The notes under the pieces were generated by a model. That model made no database searches, was not told the DNA's origin, and saw only the letters and a list, made by a program, of their open reading frames with translations. A program made the position numbers and the translations under genes. From NCBI GenBank assembly GCA_047621665.1, contig JBLHMB010000007.1, positions 1 to 64,000 on the forward strand: 64,000 nt of DNA. Direction: 5' to 3'. Below are positions 44,820 through 53,815 of the stretch, piece by piece. Every line of letters starts with the position of its first letter. The first letter of the stretch is position 1. Origin of the DNA: Actimicrobium sp047621665 (lineage in GTDB: Bacteria > Pseudomonadota > Gammaproteobacteria > Burkholderiales > Burkholderiaceae_D).

Positions 44820-46129
44820 TGGCTGCCGGCAGCTTCGCTGCCCGCCTGTTCGGTAGCCGGTCACTCGTGCGCACCCGGACGCTGCTGCGCCGGCTCGAAC
44901 ACAATCTGCAAGACCCGCGCGGAACAACCACGCTGGCGGTACTGATCCTGTCGCTGTCGCGCAGCGACGCCATCGGTGCGACGCTGGAATTGCCCGCGTC
45001 AATGCTGATCAATACCGTCCTGCTGGAACGCATCGGCAGCACCTTGCGCGCCGATGACTATCTGGCGCTGTCCACGCCTGATGAAATCTGGATCGTGCTG
45101 CCGGCGCTGGCCTCGGCGACCGTCGCCCATCTGGCAGCAACGCATATCGGTCGCGCGCTGGAAGCCCCGTTGCAAGCCGGGACACTGACCGTCACGGTCA
45201 ATCCCTGCATCGGCATTGCCGTCACGTCCATGCTGGAGAGCACACCGCTGGGTTTGCTGCAAGCCGCCAGCGAGGCACGCAAGCGGGCGCGCAGCCTCAG
45301 TCGCCTGTTTTTTGTTGCCACTGAGACCGAAGGTGTCGACCTGCACAGCAAAGATTTAATTAGCGCCGTAGCCGGCGCACTGGTACAAAACCGGTTGACC
45401 ATGGCGTACCAGCCCAAGGTCGACGTGGCAACGCAACGGGTGGTCAGTGTCGAAGCATTGATCCGCTGGCCAGCCGATCTGTTACCGGCCATGAGTCCGA
45501 TGGTGGTCGTCGAGATTGCCGAGCGCTTCGGCATGATCGAGGAACTGACACGCCATGTGCTGCATTCGGTACTGCGCGAATACACGACGCTGCTGGCAGC
45601 GACCGGCTTGCCACGCATCTGGATCAACCTGTCTGCCGGCATGCTGGCCGATCCGCACCTGCCGGAATTCCTGCAGCAGGGCCTCGACATCTGGGCGACC
45701 CATGCTAGCGTAATTGGTCTTGAAATCACCGAAAGCGCGGTCATCGCCGATATCGAGCAATCCATCGAAATGATGCATGCACTGACTGGTCGCGGCTTCG
45801 AACTAGCCATCGACGACTTCGGTACCGGTTATTCGTCACTGGCGTATTTGCGCCGTTTTCCGATCAGCGAACTGAAAATCGACAAACTATTCGTCAAGCA
45901 CATGAGCAGCTCCGCAACGGATACGCAGCTGGTACGGACCATCATCGACCTGGCCCACAACTTCAAATTGAAAGTGATTGCCGAAGGGGTCGAAGATTGG
46001 CCTACGCTGGACTCGCTGGCACAAATGGGTTGCGACCAGATCCAGGGTTACGTATATGCAAAGCCGATGCCGGCTGCGGAACTGGTGGACTGGATTGCAC
46101 GCTTCAAGGGTGAACTGGCCGGCGAATAA
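44819..46129 (+). CDS. EAL-domain c-di-GMP phosphodiesterase with degenerate GGDEF
   Basis: 436 residues. A degenerate GGDEF-like domain (about 25-170; TPDEIWIVL where the G-G-D-E-F loop should be), then an EAL domain (about 180-430). Catalytic residues look complete: EALIRW, NLSAG, EITES, DDFGTGYSSLAYL, KIDKLFV, EGVED and IQGYVYAKPM. It should hydrolyse c-di-GMP to pGpG. No membrane helix; cytosolic. Start overlaps the HD-GYP stop, so the two proteins are made together, two phosphodiesterase folds in one transcript. Confidence 0.93.
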   Translation: MAAGSFAARLFGSRSLVRTRTLLRRLEHNLQDPRGTTTLAVLILSLSRSDAIGATLELPASMLINTVLLERIGSTLRADDYLALSTPDEIWIVLPALASATVAHLAATHIGRALEAPLQAGTLTVTVNPCIGIAVTSMLESTPLGLLQAASEARKRARSLSRLFFVATETEGVDLHSKDLISAVAGALVQNRLTMAYQPKVDVATQRVVSVEALIRWPADLLPAMSPMVVVEIAERFGMIEELTRHVLHSVLREYTTLLAATGLPRIWINLSAGMLADPHLPEFLQQGLDIWATHASVIGLEITESAVIADIEQSIEMMHALTGRGFELAIDDFGTGYSSLAYLRRFPISELKIDKLFVKHMSSSATDTQLVRTIIDLAHNFKLKVIAEGVEDWPTLDSLAQMGCDQIQGYVYAKPMPAAELVDWIARFKGELAGE

Positions 46130-46466
46130 CCCGCTCGTTATCCGGTGAGTGGGACGCAGCGTTATTTCACCAATCGACCATCAGGCGGGCATGACAATGC
46201 CCCTTGTTATCGGCGTAACTGCTGACAGCCATGCCCGATGCGGAACCCGCTCTGATCCTCGACTTGCTTGACCGTTGCCTGCTGTTGTCCATTTCTGCAA
46301 ACACCTCGCACAAAATTATTGCCTAAAAGTACTATCTGATTTATAACCGATAGTAGTAATTGACAACAGGCGGCGCCTGCTCCTGCTCTACCTGTTATCA
46401 GTCCACGCGACTTAACGGCCGGACAGCGAGCAGATAAGTTACGGCCGGCACGTTATCGGAGAATTC
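46130..46466. other. Intergenic region upstream of the MCP gene
   Basis: 337 bp, no gene. Inverted repeats ACTATC-N12-GATAGT (46331-46354) and CAGGC-GGC-GCCTG (46367-46379) lie 90-135 bp before the next start; CGGAG precedes 46467. A sigma-28-type promoter (TAAA and CCGATA) can be forced only with 18 instead of 15 bp spacing, so I do not call it. Confidence 0.5.
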
Positions 46467-48065
46467 ATGCCCGCATCCCTGACTCATCGACTGACACTAT
46501 CAAGCCGCTTCCTTATCCTCATCGGCGTATTTGCACTGGGTTTCCTGGTGTATGGCGGGTGGTCCTTCCACACCCTTGACGAGCTCAAGGTCAATGGCAA
46601 GTTGTACGAGCGTATTGTGCAAGGCAAGGATCTGATCGCCGACATTTTGCCCCCTCCCGAATACATCATCGAATCGTATCTGGTCTGCCTGCAGATCGGC
46701 AGCGCCCTGACCGACGCCGATCAGGCGGCGCTCACTGCGCGACTGAAAGTACTACAGACGGATTACCAGACCCGTCATACGTTCTGGGCCGGCCAATCAC
46801 TCGACCGGGAGATCGCCGCGCTCCTGCTGAAACAGGCACATGAACCGGCCGAAGCATTCTACAAAATTGCCTTTGATGCCTATATACCGGCGCTGCAGAA
46901 AAAAGATGCGGCCGCCGCAGCAGCTGCGCTGCAGCGCATGAAACACCTCTACGAAATCCATCGTCAGGCCATCGACCAGATTGTGCAACTGGCCACTAAA
47001 CAAGGCCAGGCCGATGAAGCCGGAGCTGCCGCCCAGATCCACAGCGCGACCATGTGGCTGATGGCGATCCTGGCGCTGGCACTGACGACCAGTATCATTA
47101 TCGCCATTGGTACCCTGCGCAGCCTGATGAAAAGCATGGGCGGCGAGCCGGACTACGCAGCCGACATCAGCAACCGGATCGCCAGCGGCGACCTGTCGAT
47201 GCACATTGCACTGAAACACGGCGATCAGTCGAGCATGCTGTTTGCGATGAAGACGATGCAAGACGTTCTGTCGGGCGTGGTCGGCGATATTAAGCAGGCG
47301 GTCGACTCGATCAGTACCGGCTCATCACAAATCGCCAGCGGCAATCTCAACCTGTCGGCCCGAACCGAAGCACAAGCCGGCGCACTGGAAGAAACCGCCT
47401 CAGCCATGCAGCAGCTCACCAGTACGGTACGCCTGAACGCCGATAATTCACGCGCGGCCAGCACGCTGGCCAGTTCGGCATCAACGATCGCCTCGAAAGG
47501 CGGCACGATGATTATCGACGTAGTGCACACCATGGAGGCCATCAGCGTTGCATCGCACCGCATTGCCGACATCATCGGCACCATAGACAGCATCGCATTT
47601 CAGACTAATATTCTGGCGCTCAATGCCGCTGTCGAGGCGGCCCGTGCCGGCGAACAGGGACGCGGTTTTGCCGTTGTCGCCACCGAAGTGCGCAACCTTG
47701 CGCAACGCTCGGCATCGGCAGCCAGAGAAATCAAGAGACTGATTGGTGACGCGGTCAGTCAGGTCGAACGCGGCTCGCGGCTGGTCAACCAGACCGGCGA
47801 TACGATGCAGGAAATCGTCGAAAGCGTACAGCGCGTCACCGAAGTCATTGGCCGGATCACCCAATCGAGCATCGAACAGGCAACCGGCATCGAACATATC
47901 AATCTGGCCATCGTCGACATGGACCGGAGCACGCAGGAAAATGCTGCCCTGGTAGAAGAAGCCGCCGCTGCCGCTGAAGCGCTGCATGAACAGGCTGGCA
48001 ATCTGACCACGGTGACCGGCGCTTTCAGACTGGGAAGAACGAACCTGCTCAGCGCACCAGCCTGA
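46467..48065 (+). CDS. Transmembrane methyl-accepting chemotaxis protein
   Basis: 532 residues. TM1 about 11-32, a four-helix-bundle type periplasmic domain (about 33-190), TM2 about 191-212, a short HAMP-like linker, and the signalling domain with the tip DSIAFQTNILALNAAVEAARAGEQGRGFAVVATEVRNLAQRSA near 380-425. It is a classic class 36H receptor in form and contrasts with the soluble double-tip receptor at 9432. No C-terminal NWETF-type pentapeptide, so adaptation enzymes must bind elsewhere. The ligand is unknown. It has no che gene beside it. Confidence 0.94.
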   Translation: MPASLTHRLTLSSRFLILIGVFALGFLVYGGWSFHTLDELKVNGKLYERIVQGKDLIADILPPPEYIIESYLVCLQIGSALTDADQAALTARLKVLQTDYQTRHTFWAGQSLDREIAALLLKQAHEPAEAFYKIAFDAYIPALQKKDAAAAAAALQRMKHLYEIHRQAIDQIVQLATKQGQADEAGAAAQIHSATMWLMAILALALTTSIIIAIGTLRSLMKSMGGEPDYAADISNRIASGDLSMHIALKHGDQSSMLFAMKTMQDVLSGVVGDIKQAVDSISTGSSQIASGNLNLSARTEAQAGALEETASAMQQLTSTVRLNADNSRAASTLASSASTIASKGGTMIIDVVHTMEAISVASHRIADIIGTIDSIAFQTNILALNAAVEAARAGEQGRGFAVVATEVRNLAQRSASAAREIKRLIGDAVSQVERGSRLVNQTGDTMQEIVESVQRVTEVIGRITQSSIEQATGIEHINLAIVDMDRSTQENAALVEEAAAAAEALHEQAGNLTTVTGAFRLGRTNLLSAPA

Positions 48066-48108
48066 CAGCGGATTCCACGCGGGCAAAGCTGGTGCGAACC
48101 CTGCCCGG

Positions 48109-48211
48109 ACTTATGCCCGCTTTATGTGAACAACATTGTGCATAACCGTGTGGAATACCTCCGCACGCCACGATTTACCGGTACTTGCAGGACTGCCTGA
48201 TTTTTAGGCAG
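48109..48211 (+). repeat. 103-bp structured intergenic repeat, copy 2
   Basis: Same layout as 1727-1829 without insertions or deletions: conserved head ACTTAT-CCCGC, 9-mer TGTGAACAA (a one-off variant, 48125-48133), 9-mer TGTGCATAA (48137-48145; a DnaA box on the other strand), a stem GTGTGG/CCGCAC with a different sequence from copy 1, and CTGCCT...AGGCAG at 48193-48211. It lies between the 3' ends of the MCP gene and the DUF2058 gene, so a promoter role for those genes is unlikely. Confidence 0.7.
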
Positions 48212-48242
48212 GCCTGTGGAGCGGGTACTATCGTCGCCGGTA

Positions 48243-48779
48243 TTACCACATCAAGTCGTCGGGAATCTGGAATGCCGCATACGGATCATCCGCGTCGATT
48301 TCTGTGCTGGCCTTGCTCACCCGCACGACCAGCGAGGCATCCCGCTCCGCGATTTTATCGGCAATAATCCGCGGAACCAATTCAACGACTGTTCCCTGAC
48401 AAACGATCACCAGCCGTCCGGCCATCAAATGCGACTGAACCACCGCTGACACGTAGAGCCGTTCGATCTTGTTGCCGTGAGTAAAATTATAGGCAATGTC
48501 CCCGGCACCCTTGCTCTGGCGATTTTTTTGTACCATCTGGGCAATTTGCGCCACGATCGCCTTTTGCTTTGCAGCCGCGTCACGCTGCGCATTGAGTTCG
48601 CGCGCCCGTTCGGCATTCTTGCGTTGTGTCTCGAGGGCGGCAACGCGCGCCTCATCGACGCTCTGCGTGCCGGTGCGACGCTCAACCTTCTTCTGTTTGT
48701 TTTTGTCCTGGTTAGCCAGTTTGGCTTTGTTCTTGTCGACCAGACCGGCTTTCAAAAACTGTTCTTGCAACGAGGCCAT
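48243..48779 (-). CDS. DUF2058 protein (YaiL-like)
   Basis: 178 residues from the ATG at 48779, where the family starts (MASLQEQFLKAGLVDKNKAK); an upstream in-frame start at 48875 would add 32 hydrophobic residues atypical for it. Long charged coiled segment (about 15-95, Lys/Arg/Ala/Gln-rich), then a small domain with NFTHGNKIERLYVS and GRLVIVCQG. Conserved in gamma- and betaproteobacteria; function unknown, perhaps nucleoprotein or RNA-related because of the basic helix. No operon partner. Confidence 0.88.
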   Translation of the reverse strand: MASLQEQFLKAGLVDKNKAKLANQDKNKQKKVERRTGTQSVDEARVAALETQRKNAERARELNAQRDAAAKQKAIVAQIAQMVQKNRQSKGAGDIAYNFTHGNKIERLYVSAVVQSHLMAGRLVIVCQGTVVELVPRIIADKIAERDASLVVRVSKASTEIDADDPYAAFQIPDDLMW

Positions 48780-49268
48780 ATCTGCTGATCCATAAGTAAG
48801 TGGTAAGCCGGCCCGCGTGAATCCGACGACCGGTGACAAACAGAAGCATAGCAAACATGCCGCTGCCACTGGCACGAAATCACGACGACAGCGCCAGCCG
48901 CCGTGATCCTGCAGACGAATCGACGCGGGTGCGCAGGTGCTCTTTCATTGACGCGTGCATTTCCCACAATACGAAAAGCGATTTTCATATTGCGCGATGC
49001 CCGCTAAATTAAATCACGCCATTCATTTCATTTATTGAAAATTAATCCCACATTACAAAATCTGCAACATAAGTCATTGTAAATAATAAGATTAATTTAA
49101 GTCATCTGTCTTATATAAGACCTAGTCGATTTGAAAAAAAGTCGTTATGATTCTTCCCATGCAGTCGCGCTTCGACATCATGGCAGCGCTCTCCGGAGCA
49201 ACCGGATCGGAAGCATTGACGTTCGGACCTGTTTTCTCAATCTCATTTTTCATTATTTAGGATATGCC
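48780..49268. other. AT-rich region between DUF2058 gene and aceA
   Basis: 489 bp, AT-rich from about 49000. The palindrome at 49108-49121 lies 147 bp before aceA. AGGA 6 bp before 49269 sets the aceA start. Nothing else is supported. Confidence 0.5.
49108..49121. promoter_or_regulatory. Perfect palindrome upstream of aceA
   Basis: GTCTTATATAAGAC is a perfect 14-bp inverted repeat in the aceA upstream region. Sites of this TCTTATATAAGA kind fit GntR-type regulators of central carbon genes. No regulator can be named from the window. Confidence 0.5.
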
Positions 49269-50849
49269 ATGTCACAGTACCAAGACGACATCAAGATCAT
49301 TGCCGGCCTGAAAGATAAAGAAGGTAGTGCCTGGAATGCGATCAACCCTGAGTCCGCTGCACGCATGCGGTCCCAGAACCGCTTCAAGACCGGTCTGGAC
49401 ATTGCCAAGTACACCGCCAAGATCATGCGCGATGACATGGCTGCCTACGATGCCGATACGTCCAAGTACACCCAGTCGCTGGGATGCTGGCACGGCTTTA
49501 TCGGTCAACAGAAAATGATTTCGATCAAGAAGCACTTCAACAGCACCGAGCGTCGCTATCTGTACCTGTCGGGCTGGATGATTGCCGCACTGCGCTCCGA
49601 GTTCGGCCCGTTGCCGGACCAGTCGATGCATGAGAAAACCGCCGTGGCCGACCTGATCCGCGAGCTCTACACCTTCCTACGCCAGGCCGATGCACGTGAA
49701 CTGGGCGGCCTGTTCCGCCAGCTCGACAGTGCCGAAGGCGCCGCCAAGCAAGCGATCCAGAGCCAGATCGACAACTTCATCACCCACGTCGTGCCAATCA
49801 TTGCCGACATCGATGCCGGCTTCGGCAATGCTGAAGCAACCTACCTGATGGCCAAGCAGTTGATCGAGGCCGGTGCCTGCTGTATCCAGATCGAAAACCA
49901 GGTATCCGATGAAAAGCAGTGCGGCCATCAAGATGGCAAGGTCACCGTTCCGCACGAAGACTTCCTCGCGAAAATCCGCGCAGTGCGTTATGCGTTCCTT
50001 GAGCTGGGTATCGACGACGGTATCATCGTTGCCCGTACCGACTCGCTCGGCGCCGGCCTGACCAAGCAAATCGCAGTGACCCGCGAGCCGGGTGATCTTG
50101 GTGACCAGTACAACTCATTTCTTGATGCTGACGAAGTGTCGATTGACGCAATGAACAATGGCGACCTGGTGATCAAGCGTGACGGCAAGCTGGTGCGTCC
50201 TAAGCGTTTGCCAAGCAACTTGTTCCAGTTCCGCGCCGACACCGGTGAAGAACGGTGCGTACTCGATTGCGTGACGGCCCTGCAAAACGGTGCCGACCTG
50301 CTCTGGATCGAAACCGAAAAGCCGCATATCGCCCAGATCGGCGGCATGGTCAGCGCGATTCGCAAAGTGATTCCGAACGCCAAGCTGGTCTACAACAACA
50401 GCCCGTCGTTCAACTGGACACTGAACTTCCGCCAGCAAATTTTCGACAGCATGAAAGCTGCCGGCAAAGATGTCTCCACGTACGATCGCGCCAGACTGAT
50501 GAGCATCGATTACGACACCACTGAACTGGCGCTGGCTGCCGATGAAAAAATCCGTACTTTCCAGGCGGACTCAGCCCGCGAAGCTGGTATTTTCCATCAC
50601 CTGATCACACTGCCGACGTACCACACAGCCGCCTTGTCGACCGACAACCTGGCCAAGGATTACTTCGGTGAGCAGGGCATGCTGGGTTATGTGGCTGGTG
50701 TTCAGCGCAAGGAAATCCGTCAGGGTATCGCTTGCGTCAAGCATCAGAACATGTCCGGTTCGGACATCGGCGACGATCACAAAGAATACTTCAGCGGCGA
50801 AGCAGCCCTGAAGGCATCGGGTAAAGACAACACGATGAACCAGTTCTAA
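49269..50849 (+). CDS. aceA: Isocitrate lyase (long, Pseudomonas type)
   Basis: 526 residues from the ATG at 49269 (AGGA 6 bp upstream); an in-frame start at 49131 would add 46 residues without homology. Splits isocitrate into glyoxylate and succinate, the first step of the glyoxylate bypass, needed for growth on acetate and fatty acids. Active-site segment SDEKQCGHQDGKV, with the catalytic Cys, plus ADIDAGFGNAEATYLM and IARTDS-type VARTDSLGAG. The extra length compared with the E. coli enzyme (434) is typical of this subclass. Malate synthase is not in the window. Confidence 0.96.
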   Translation: MSQYQDDIKIIAGLKDKEGSAWNAINPESAARMRSQNRFKTGLDIAKYTAKIMRDDMAAYDADTSKYTQSLGCWHGFIGQQKMISIKKHFNSTERRYLYLSGWMIAALRSEFGPLPDQSMHEKTAVADLIRELYTFLRQADARELGGLFRQLDSAEGAAKQAIQSQIDNFITHVVPIIADIDAGFGNAEATYLMAKQLIEAGACCIQIENQVSDEKQCGHQDGKVTVPHEDFLAKIRAVRYAFLELGIDDGIIVARTDSLGAGLTKQIAVTREPGDLGDQYNSFLDADEVSIDAMNNGDLVIKRDGKLVRPKRLPSNLFQFRADTGEERCVLDCVTALQNGADLLWIETEKPHIAQIGGMVSAIRKVIPNAKLVYNNSPSFNWTLNFRQQIFDSMKAAGKDVSTYDRARLMSIDYDTTELALAADEKIRTFQADSAREAGIFHHLITLPTYHTAALSTDNLAKDYFGEQGMLGYVAGVQRKEIRQGIACVKHQNMSGSDIGDDHKEYFSGEAALKASGKDNTMNQF

Positions 50850-50872
50850 TTCCTGATCTGAGCTTGCCCTGA

Positions 50873-50904
50873 CGACCCGGTTGCGCATGCAACCGGGTCG
50901 TTTT
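50873..50904 (+). terminator. Terminator of aceA
   Basis: CGACCCGGTTGC and GCAACCGGGTCG form a perfect 12-bp stem with loop GCAT, then TTTT, 23 bp after the aceA stop. A strong Rho-independent terminator by form, although the T-run is short. Confidence 0.88.
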
Positions 50905-51074
50905 GCATTGGTGCAAGGCAAGGCATCGCCTGTCTGCTCCGCTAGCGCATGGTCTGCCTACCGTTGACATCAATGGTCGCAGCGGGAATAAACCCAGCCT
51001 CCTCTGCGCCGCACATCGGGTCTTGAAAGAGTACGAGGACGGCGTGTATCACCAGCTCTCACCGGATCACGACA

Positions 51075-51665
51075 TCACGCTCCCTGCACGGCGATGTGAT
51101 ACACCGCCCACGGACACAACACAAACCGTTCGGCCAGCGGCCTTGCTGCCTTGTCCGGAAAACGGTCGGCGTCATACACCGCCCAGAGCGGTCCGAGACC
51201 GCCCAATGGCAGCGCTTTTTCATCCAGTGTGGTCGCCACGATGAAGCGGTATTTGACTAGGTCGGCGAAAGAGACGGCCACCACATAACCGTCAATTGCC
51301 CGCAGCAAGACGCGACCTTGATCACTGGCTTTAGCACCCGCCGCATTGAGCACATCGGTCATCAGCGGTCCGCCCAACGCATGGATTTTGCCGTCATATT
51401 CCAGCGTTGGATGGATTGTGATTTCCGGTAAAGCGCGCAGCGCAGCGAAGTCAAAGGTATAAGCACGCTCAAACGACACGCCCTGCTTGTTCATCAAATG
51501 GTCGAGTGCCGGATCGAGCGCACCACGATTACCGGCACCGATGGTTCCGGTCAAGGTCAGCAAGGTCGGGCCGGTAATCGTCGCGGGTGTTTTCAGTGGC
51601 GCGGCGAAGCTGCGCGCGGTGACAAGACCAAGTCCGGCAGCGGCGAGGAAGTGGCGTTTATTCAC
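51075..51665 (-). CDS. Secreted molybdopterin-oxidoreductase-like domain protein
   Basis: 196 residues. Signal peptide about 1-21 (RHFLAAAGLGLVTARSFA), then a small domain of the oxidoreductase molybdopterin-binding type (LTLTGTIGAGN, TFDFAALRALPEITI, GGPLMTDVLNAAGAK, GPLWAVYDADRFPDKA). It lacks the Cys that binds molybdenum in sulfite oxidase/YedY proteins; its only Cys is near the end. It may thus bind something else or only retain the fold. No operon partner is close. Function unknown. Confidence 0.75.
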   Translation of the reverse strand: MNKRHFLAAAGLGLVTARSFAAPLKTPATITGPTLLTLTGTIGAGNRGALDPALDHLMNKQGVSFERAYTFDFAALRALPEITIHPTLEYDGKIHALGGPLMTDVLNAAGAKASDQGRVLLRAIDGYVVAVSFADLVKYRFIVATTLDEKALPLGGLGPLWAVYDADRFPDKAARPLAERFVLCPWAVYHIAVQGA

Positions 51666-51907
51666 GAGAGGTCTCCGGAGAATGGTTGAGGATTGGGGGG
51701 GGGAGATTGTATCCGTCGAAATAGCATCTACTTTGACCGAACATCTGCATCCAGTCCGCCGAAATCAGCACCGTCTGCCCTCGCCCATGCCAACCCGCCT
51801 GCCGCCCCGCGGATCGTCCCGGTTACCGTCGTAGCGCGGGATCAAATGGATATACAGGTGCGACAAGGTCGGGCAAATCAAGCAGGTCCGGGTGAAAACG
51901 CCCGCGC

Positions 51908-52327
51908 CTAGCGCAACAACACCAGCTGCGGCACCGCATCCGCGCTGCACCAGACGATTGCGTTTTGCGCCAGCGTCTGGCCGAGTGCGCGTGCTGAAGC
52001 GAGCGACAGGTCGAGCACCAGGAAACTCGGCTCGCCGGGCCAGGCGTCGGTCGGATGCCGGCCAATGCCATCAAAAAATACCAGACTGCGCTGACGCAAG
52101 GTCAGCGCCAACCTGGTCTGCAACGCGGCGTTTTGCACATCGGTCTGTGCCTCACCCAACGGGTTGCAGGCAGTGATGAATGCGCAGCAATCGGTTTTGG
52201 CCTGACGCAGTAACGCCTTCAACGCGGGGTTGTCGTTGCCTATTTCGAGCACGAACGGCGTCGGTGCATCGACACGATAATGGGTCGCGGTATAGGCAGC
52301 GATGGTGTCGGGGACGATGCTGGACAT
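51908..52327 (-). CDS. DUF3293 protein
   Basis: 139 residues from the ATG at 52327 with AAGGAG 7 bp upstream; the ATG 15 bp earlier contains that site. DUF3293 features: YTATHYRVDAPTPFVLEIG, FITACNPLGE, and DAWPGEPSFLVLDLSLASARALG. Cytosolic, no known function; the family is widespread in proteobacteria. No membrane helix or metal motif is seen. Confidence 0.86.
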   Translation of the reverse strand: MSSIVPDTIAAYTATHYRVDAPTPFVLEIGNDNPALKALLRQAKTDCCAFITACNPLGEAQTDVQNAALQTRLALTLRQRSLVFFDGIGRHPTDAWPGEPSFLVLDLSLASARALGQTLAQNAIVWCSADAVPQLVLLR

Positions 52328-52456
52328 GGTGGCTCCTTTCATGAATTCCGGGGATGATCATGCCACAGTAAGCATGACACTATGTCACTAAATCAGGCCC
52401 GCGAAAAACCGGTCCCGGCCCGTTGCAACTTGCGCGGCGGGCCGGATTGCCCGCAC

Positions 52457-53098
52457 CTACCAACGCAAAACCCGCGGTCCGAGCAACGCGCCCAGGCCGG
52501 CCGGAATCACCATGCCCAGCACGTACCAGAACGCGACGAACGGCGCTGCAATTTCAGGGCAATGCAGGCAGTAGACCACCGCTGCGGCGGCACCGGCCGT
52601 GAAGCCGGCGGCGGCGCCGGCCAGACGCAGGCGGGTCGGTGCGAGATCGCGCATGACGATCAGGATGGCCGCAAAAATCGGTAACGATAGCTCGGCAATA
52701 ATGAACGCACAGGACTGCCAGGTATCGCCCCAGAAAAGTGCCGCGCGCTGTGCCGGCGCTGCCTCTGCCAGTGTCAGCAGTGCCATGCCTGCCATGATGA
52801 GTAACGGTGTGGCGATCAACACGGGTAGCATCCCGAGCGACGCGCCAGGCCGCGACAGACGGGTAATGGCGATTTTTCCGGACAGGACCAGCGCCGCAAC
52901 AAAGACGACTTTCAGCACAAATGTCGGCAGCGTAGCGACCACGAGCAAGTCCTGCCGCAGCCCCAGCAACGCCATCATCAACATGGTGCTGACCAACACG
53001 GCGCCGCCTATCAATAGCGTATTGCGCCACACCGGCGGTGCCGGCACGCTCACTTCCGGCCCTGCGGCCAGTAGCTTGATTAACGCCTCGGTTTTCAT
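52457..53098 (-). CDS. NrsF-like anti-sigma factor (DUF1109)
   Basis: 213 residues with six predicted membrane helices and a short cytosolic N-terminus (MKTEALIKLL). DUF1109/NrsF proteins hold an ECF sigma factor inactive until a periplasmic or membrane signal acts. Cys130 (WQSC) and Cys177/Cys180 (YCLHC) match the two Cys positions important in Caulobacter NrsF, so redox or metal sensing is possible. Start overlaps the sigma gene stop by 4 bp. The divergent operon at 53816 is the likely target. Confidence 0.9.
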   Translation of the reverse strand: MKTEALIKLLAAGPEVSVPAPPVWRNTLLIGGAVLVSTMLMMALLGLRQDLLVVATLPTFVLKVVFVAALVLSGKIAITRLSRPGASLGMLPVLIATPLLIMAGMALLTLAEAAPAQRAALFWGDTWQSCAFIIAELSLPIFAAILIVMRDLAPTRLRLAGAAAGFTAGAAAAVVYCLHCPEIAAPFVAFWYVLGMVIPAGLGALLGPRVLRW

Positions 53099-53667
53099 GG
53101 TGTCTCCCGTAAATTGAATGCCAGTGTTTTCAAGCCGCGATGCACGGCGACCTTGACGGATGCTTCCGATATACCCAACGCCGCAGCGGTTTCACGCACC
53201 GACCAGCCATCGAGCTTGGTGTGCCGGATAGCCAGTTGCTGCTGCTCCGGCAAGCGTGCCAGCAATACCGTCAGATCGCGTTGCGCCTCGCGCGCCTCTT
53301 CGTCGGCGCTCGAAAAAAGTTCATGTTCATCGCCGATCGGATCGTTACGAAGTTCACGGCGCGCGTGACGGCGCAACCAGTCGATCAGCTTGTATTTCGC
53401 AATCGCAAACATCCATGACGTCAGCGGCACACTGACGTCATAGGTCATGCGCTGGTTATGTATCGCCAGCAGCGATTCCTGCACCAGATCTTCGACCTCG
53501 TCTGGCCAGCGACTCAGTCGATGACGTAAAAATGCGCGCAGGTGCATCGAGGTCGCTTGCAAAAAATCGCGGTAGGCCAAGGCATCGCCGCCCATGCCTT
53601 GCTGCAGTAACGCGTGCAGGCGCGACTCTGTCGTGCGCAGCACGTCTGCCTTTTGTATTCGCTCCAT
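53095..53667 (-). CDS. ECF sigma factor (SigF-like)
   Basis: 190 residues from the ATG at 53667 (AAGG upstream); an in-frame start at 53700 is possible. Sigma-2 region with FLRHRLSRWPDEVEDLVQESLLAIHNQR and TSWMFAIAKYKLIDWLRRHARREL, and sigma-4 with ARLPEQQQLAIRHTKLDGWSVRETAAALGISEASVKVAVHRGL. Forms a pair with the overlapping NrsF-like anti-sigma factor. A copy of the promoter known for Caulobacter SigF lies between this gene and the divergent operon. Confidence 0.93.
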   Translation of the reverse strand: MERIQKADVLRTTESRLHALLQQGMGGDALAYRDFLQATSMHLRAFLRHRLSRWPDEVEDLVQESLLAIHNQRMTYDVSVPLTSWMFAIAKYKLIDWLRRHARRELRNDPIGDEHELFSSADEEAREAQRDLTVLLARLPEQQQLAIRHTKLDGWSVRETAAALGISEASVKVAVHRGLKTLAFNLRETP

Positions 53668-53753
53668 CGGTGCCTTAGGTAACAACATTCGTAACAACAT
53701 TCGAAAAATAAATCGCCATCAACCACCACGCACAGACATATTTTCAGGACACT

Positions 53754-53779
53754 GTAACCAATGCCATCGTGGCGGCGAA
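53754..53779 (+). promoter_or_regulatory. Candidate SigF-type promoter, GTAACC-N16-CGAA
   Basis: GTAACC (53754-53759), 16 bp, then CGAA (53776-53779) fits exactly the -35/-10 pattern reported for SigF of Caulobacter. It points to the operon starting at 53816, with a start of transcription expected about 25 bp before the ATG. Confidence 0.65.
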
Positions 53780-53815
53780 CTACCTTGCACACCCTCCTTG
53801 AAACGGGATAACAAC

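Noticed and set aside
46324..46353. Sigma-28 promoter (TAAA ... CCGATAG) upstream of the MCP gene
   Set aside because: Spacing would be 18 bp instead of about 15 and the -10 is incomplete, so I do not annotate it.
49131..49268. 46-residue N-terminal extension of isocitrate lyase
   Set aside because: No family support, and the internal ATG at 49269 has a good ribosome binding site and the known N-terminus.
53594..53815. 74-residue N-terminal extension of the DUF1223 protein
   Set aside because: It would cover the sigma gene start and the promoter; the ATG at 53816 begins a signal peptide.
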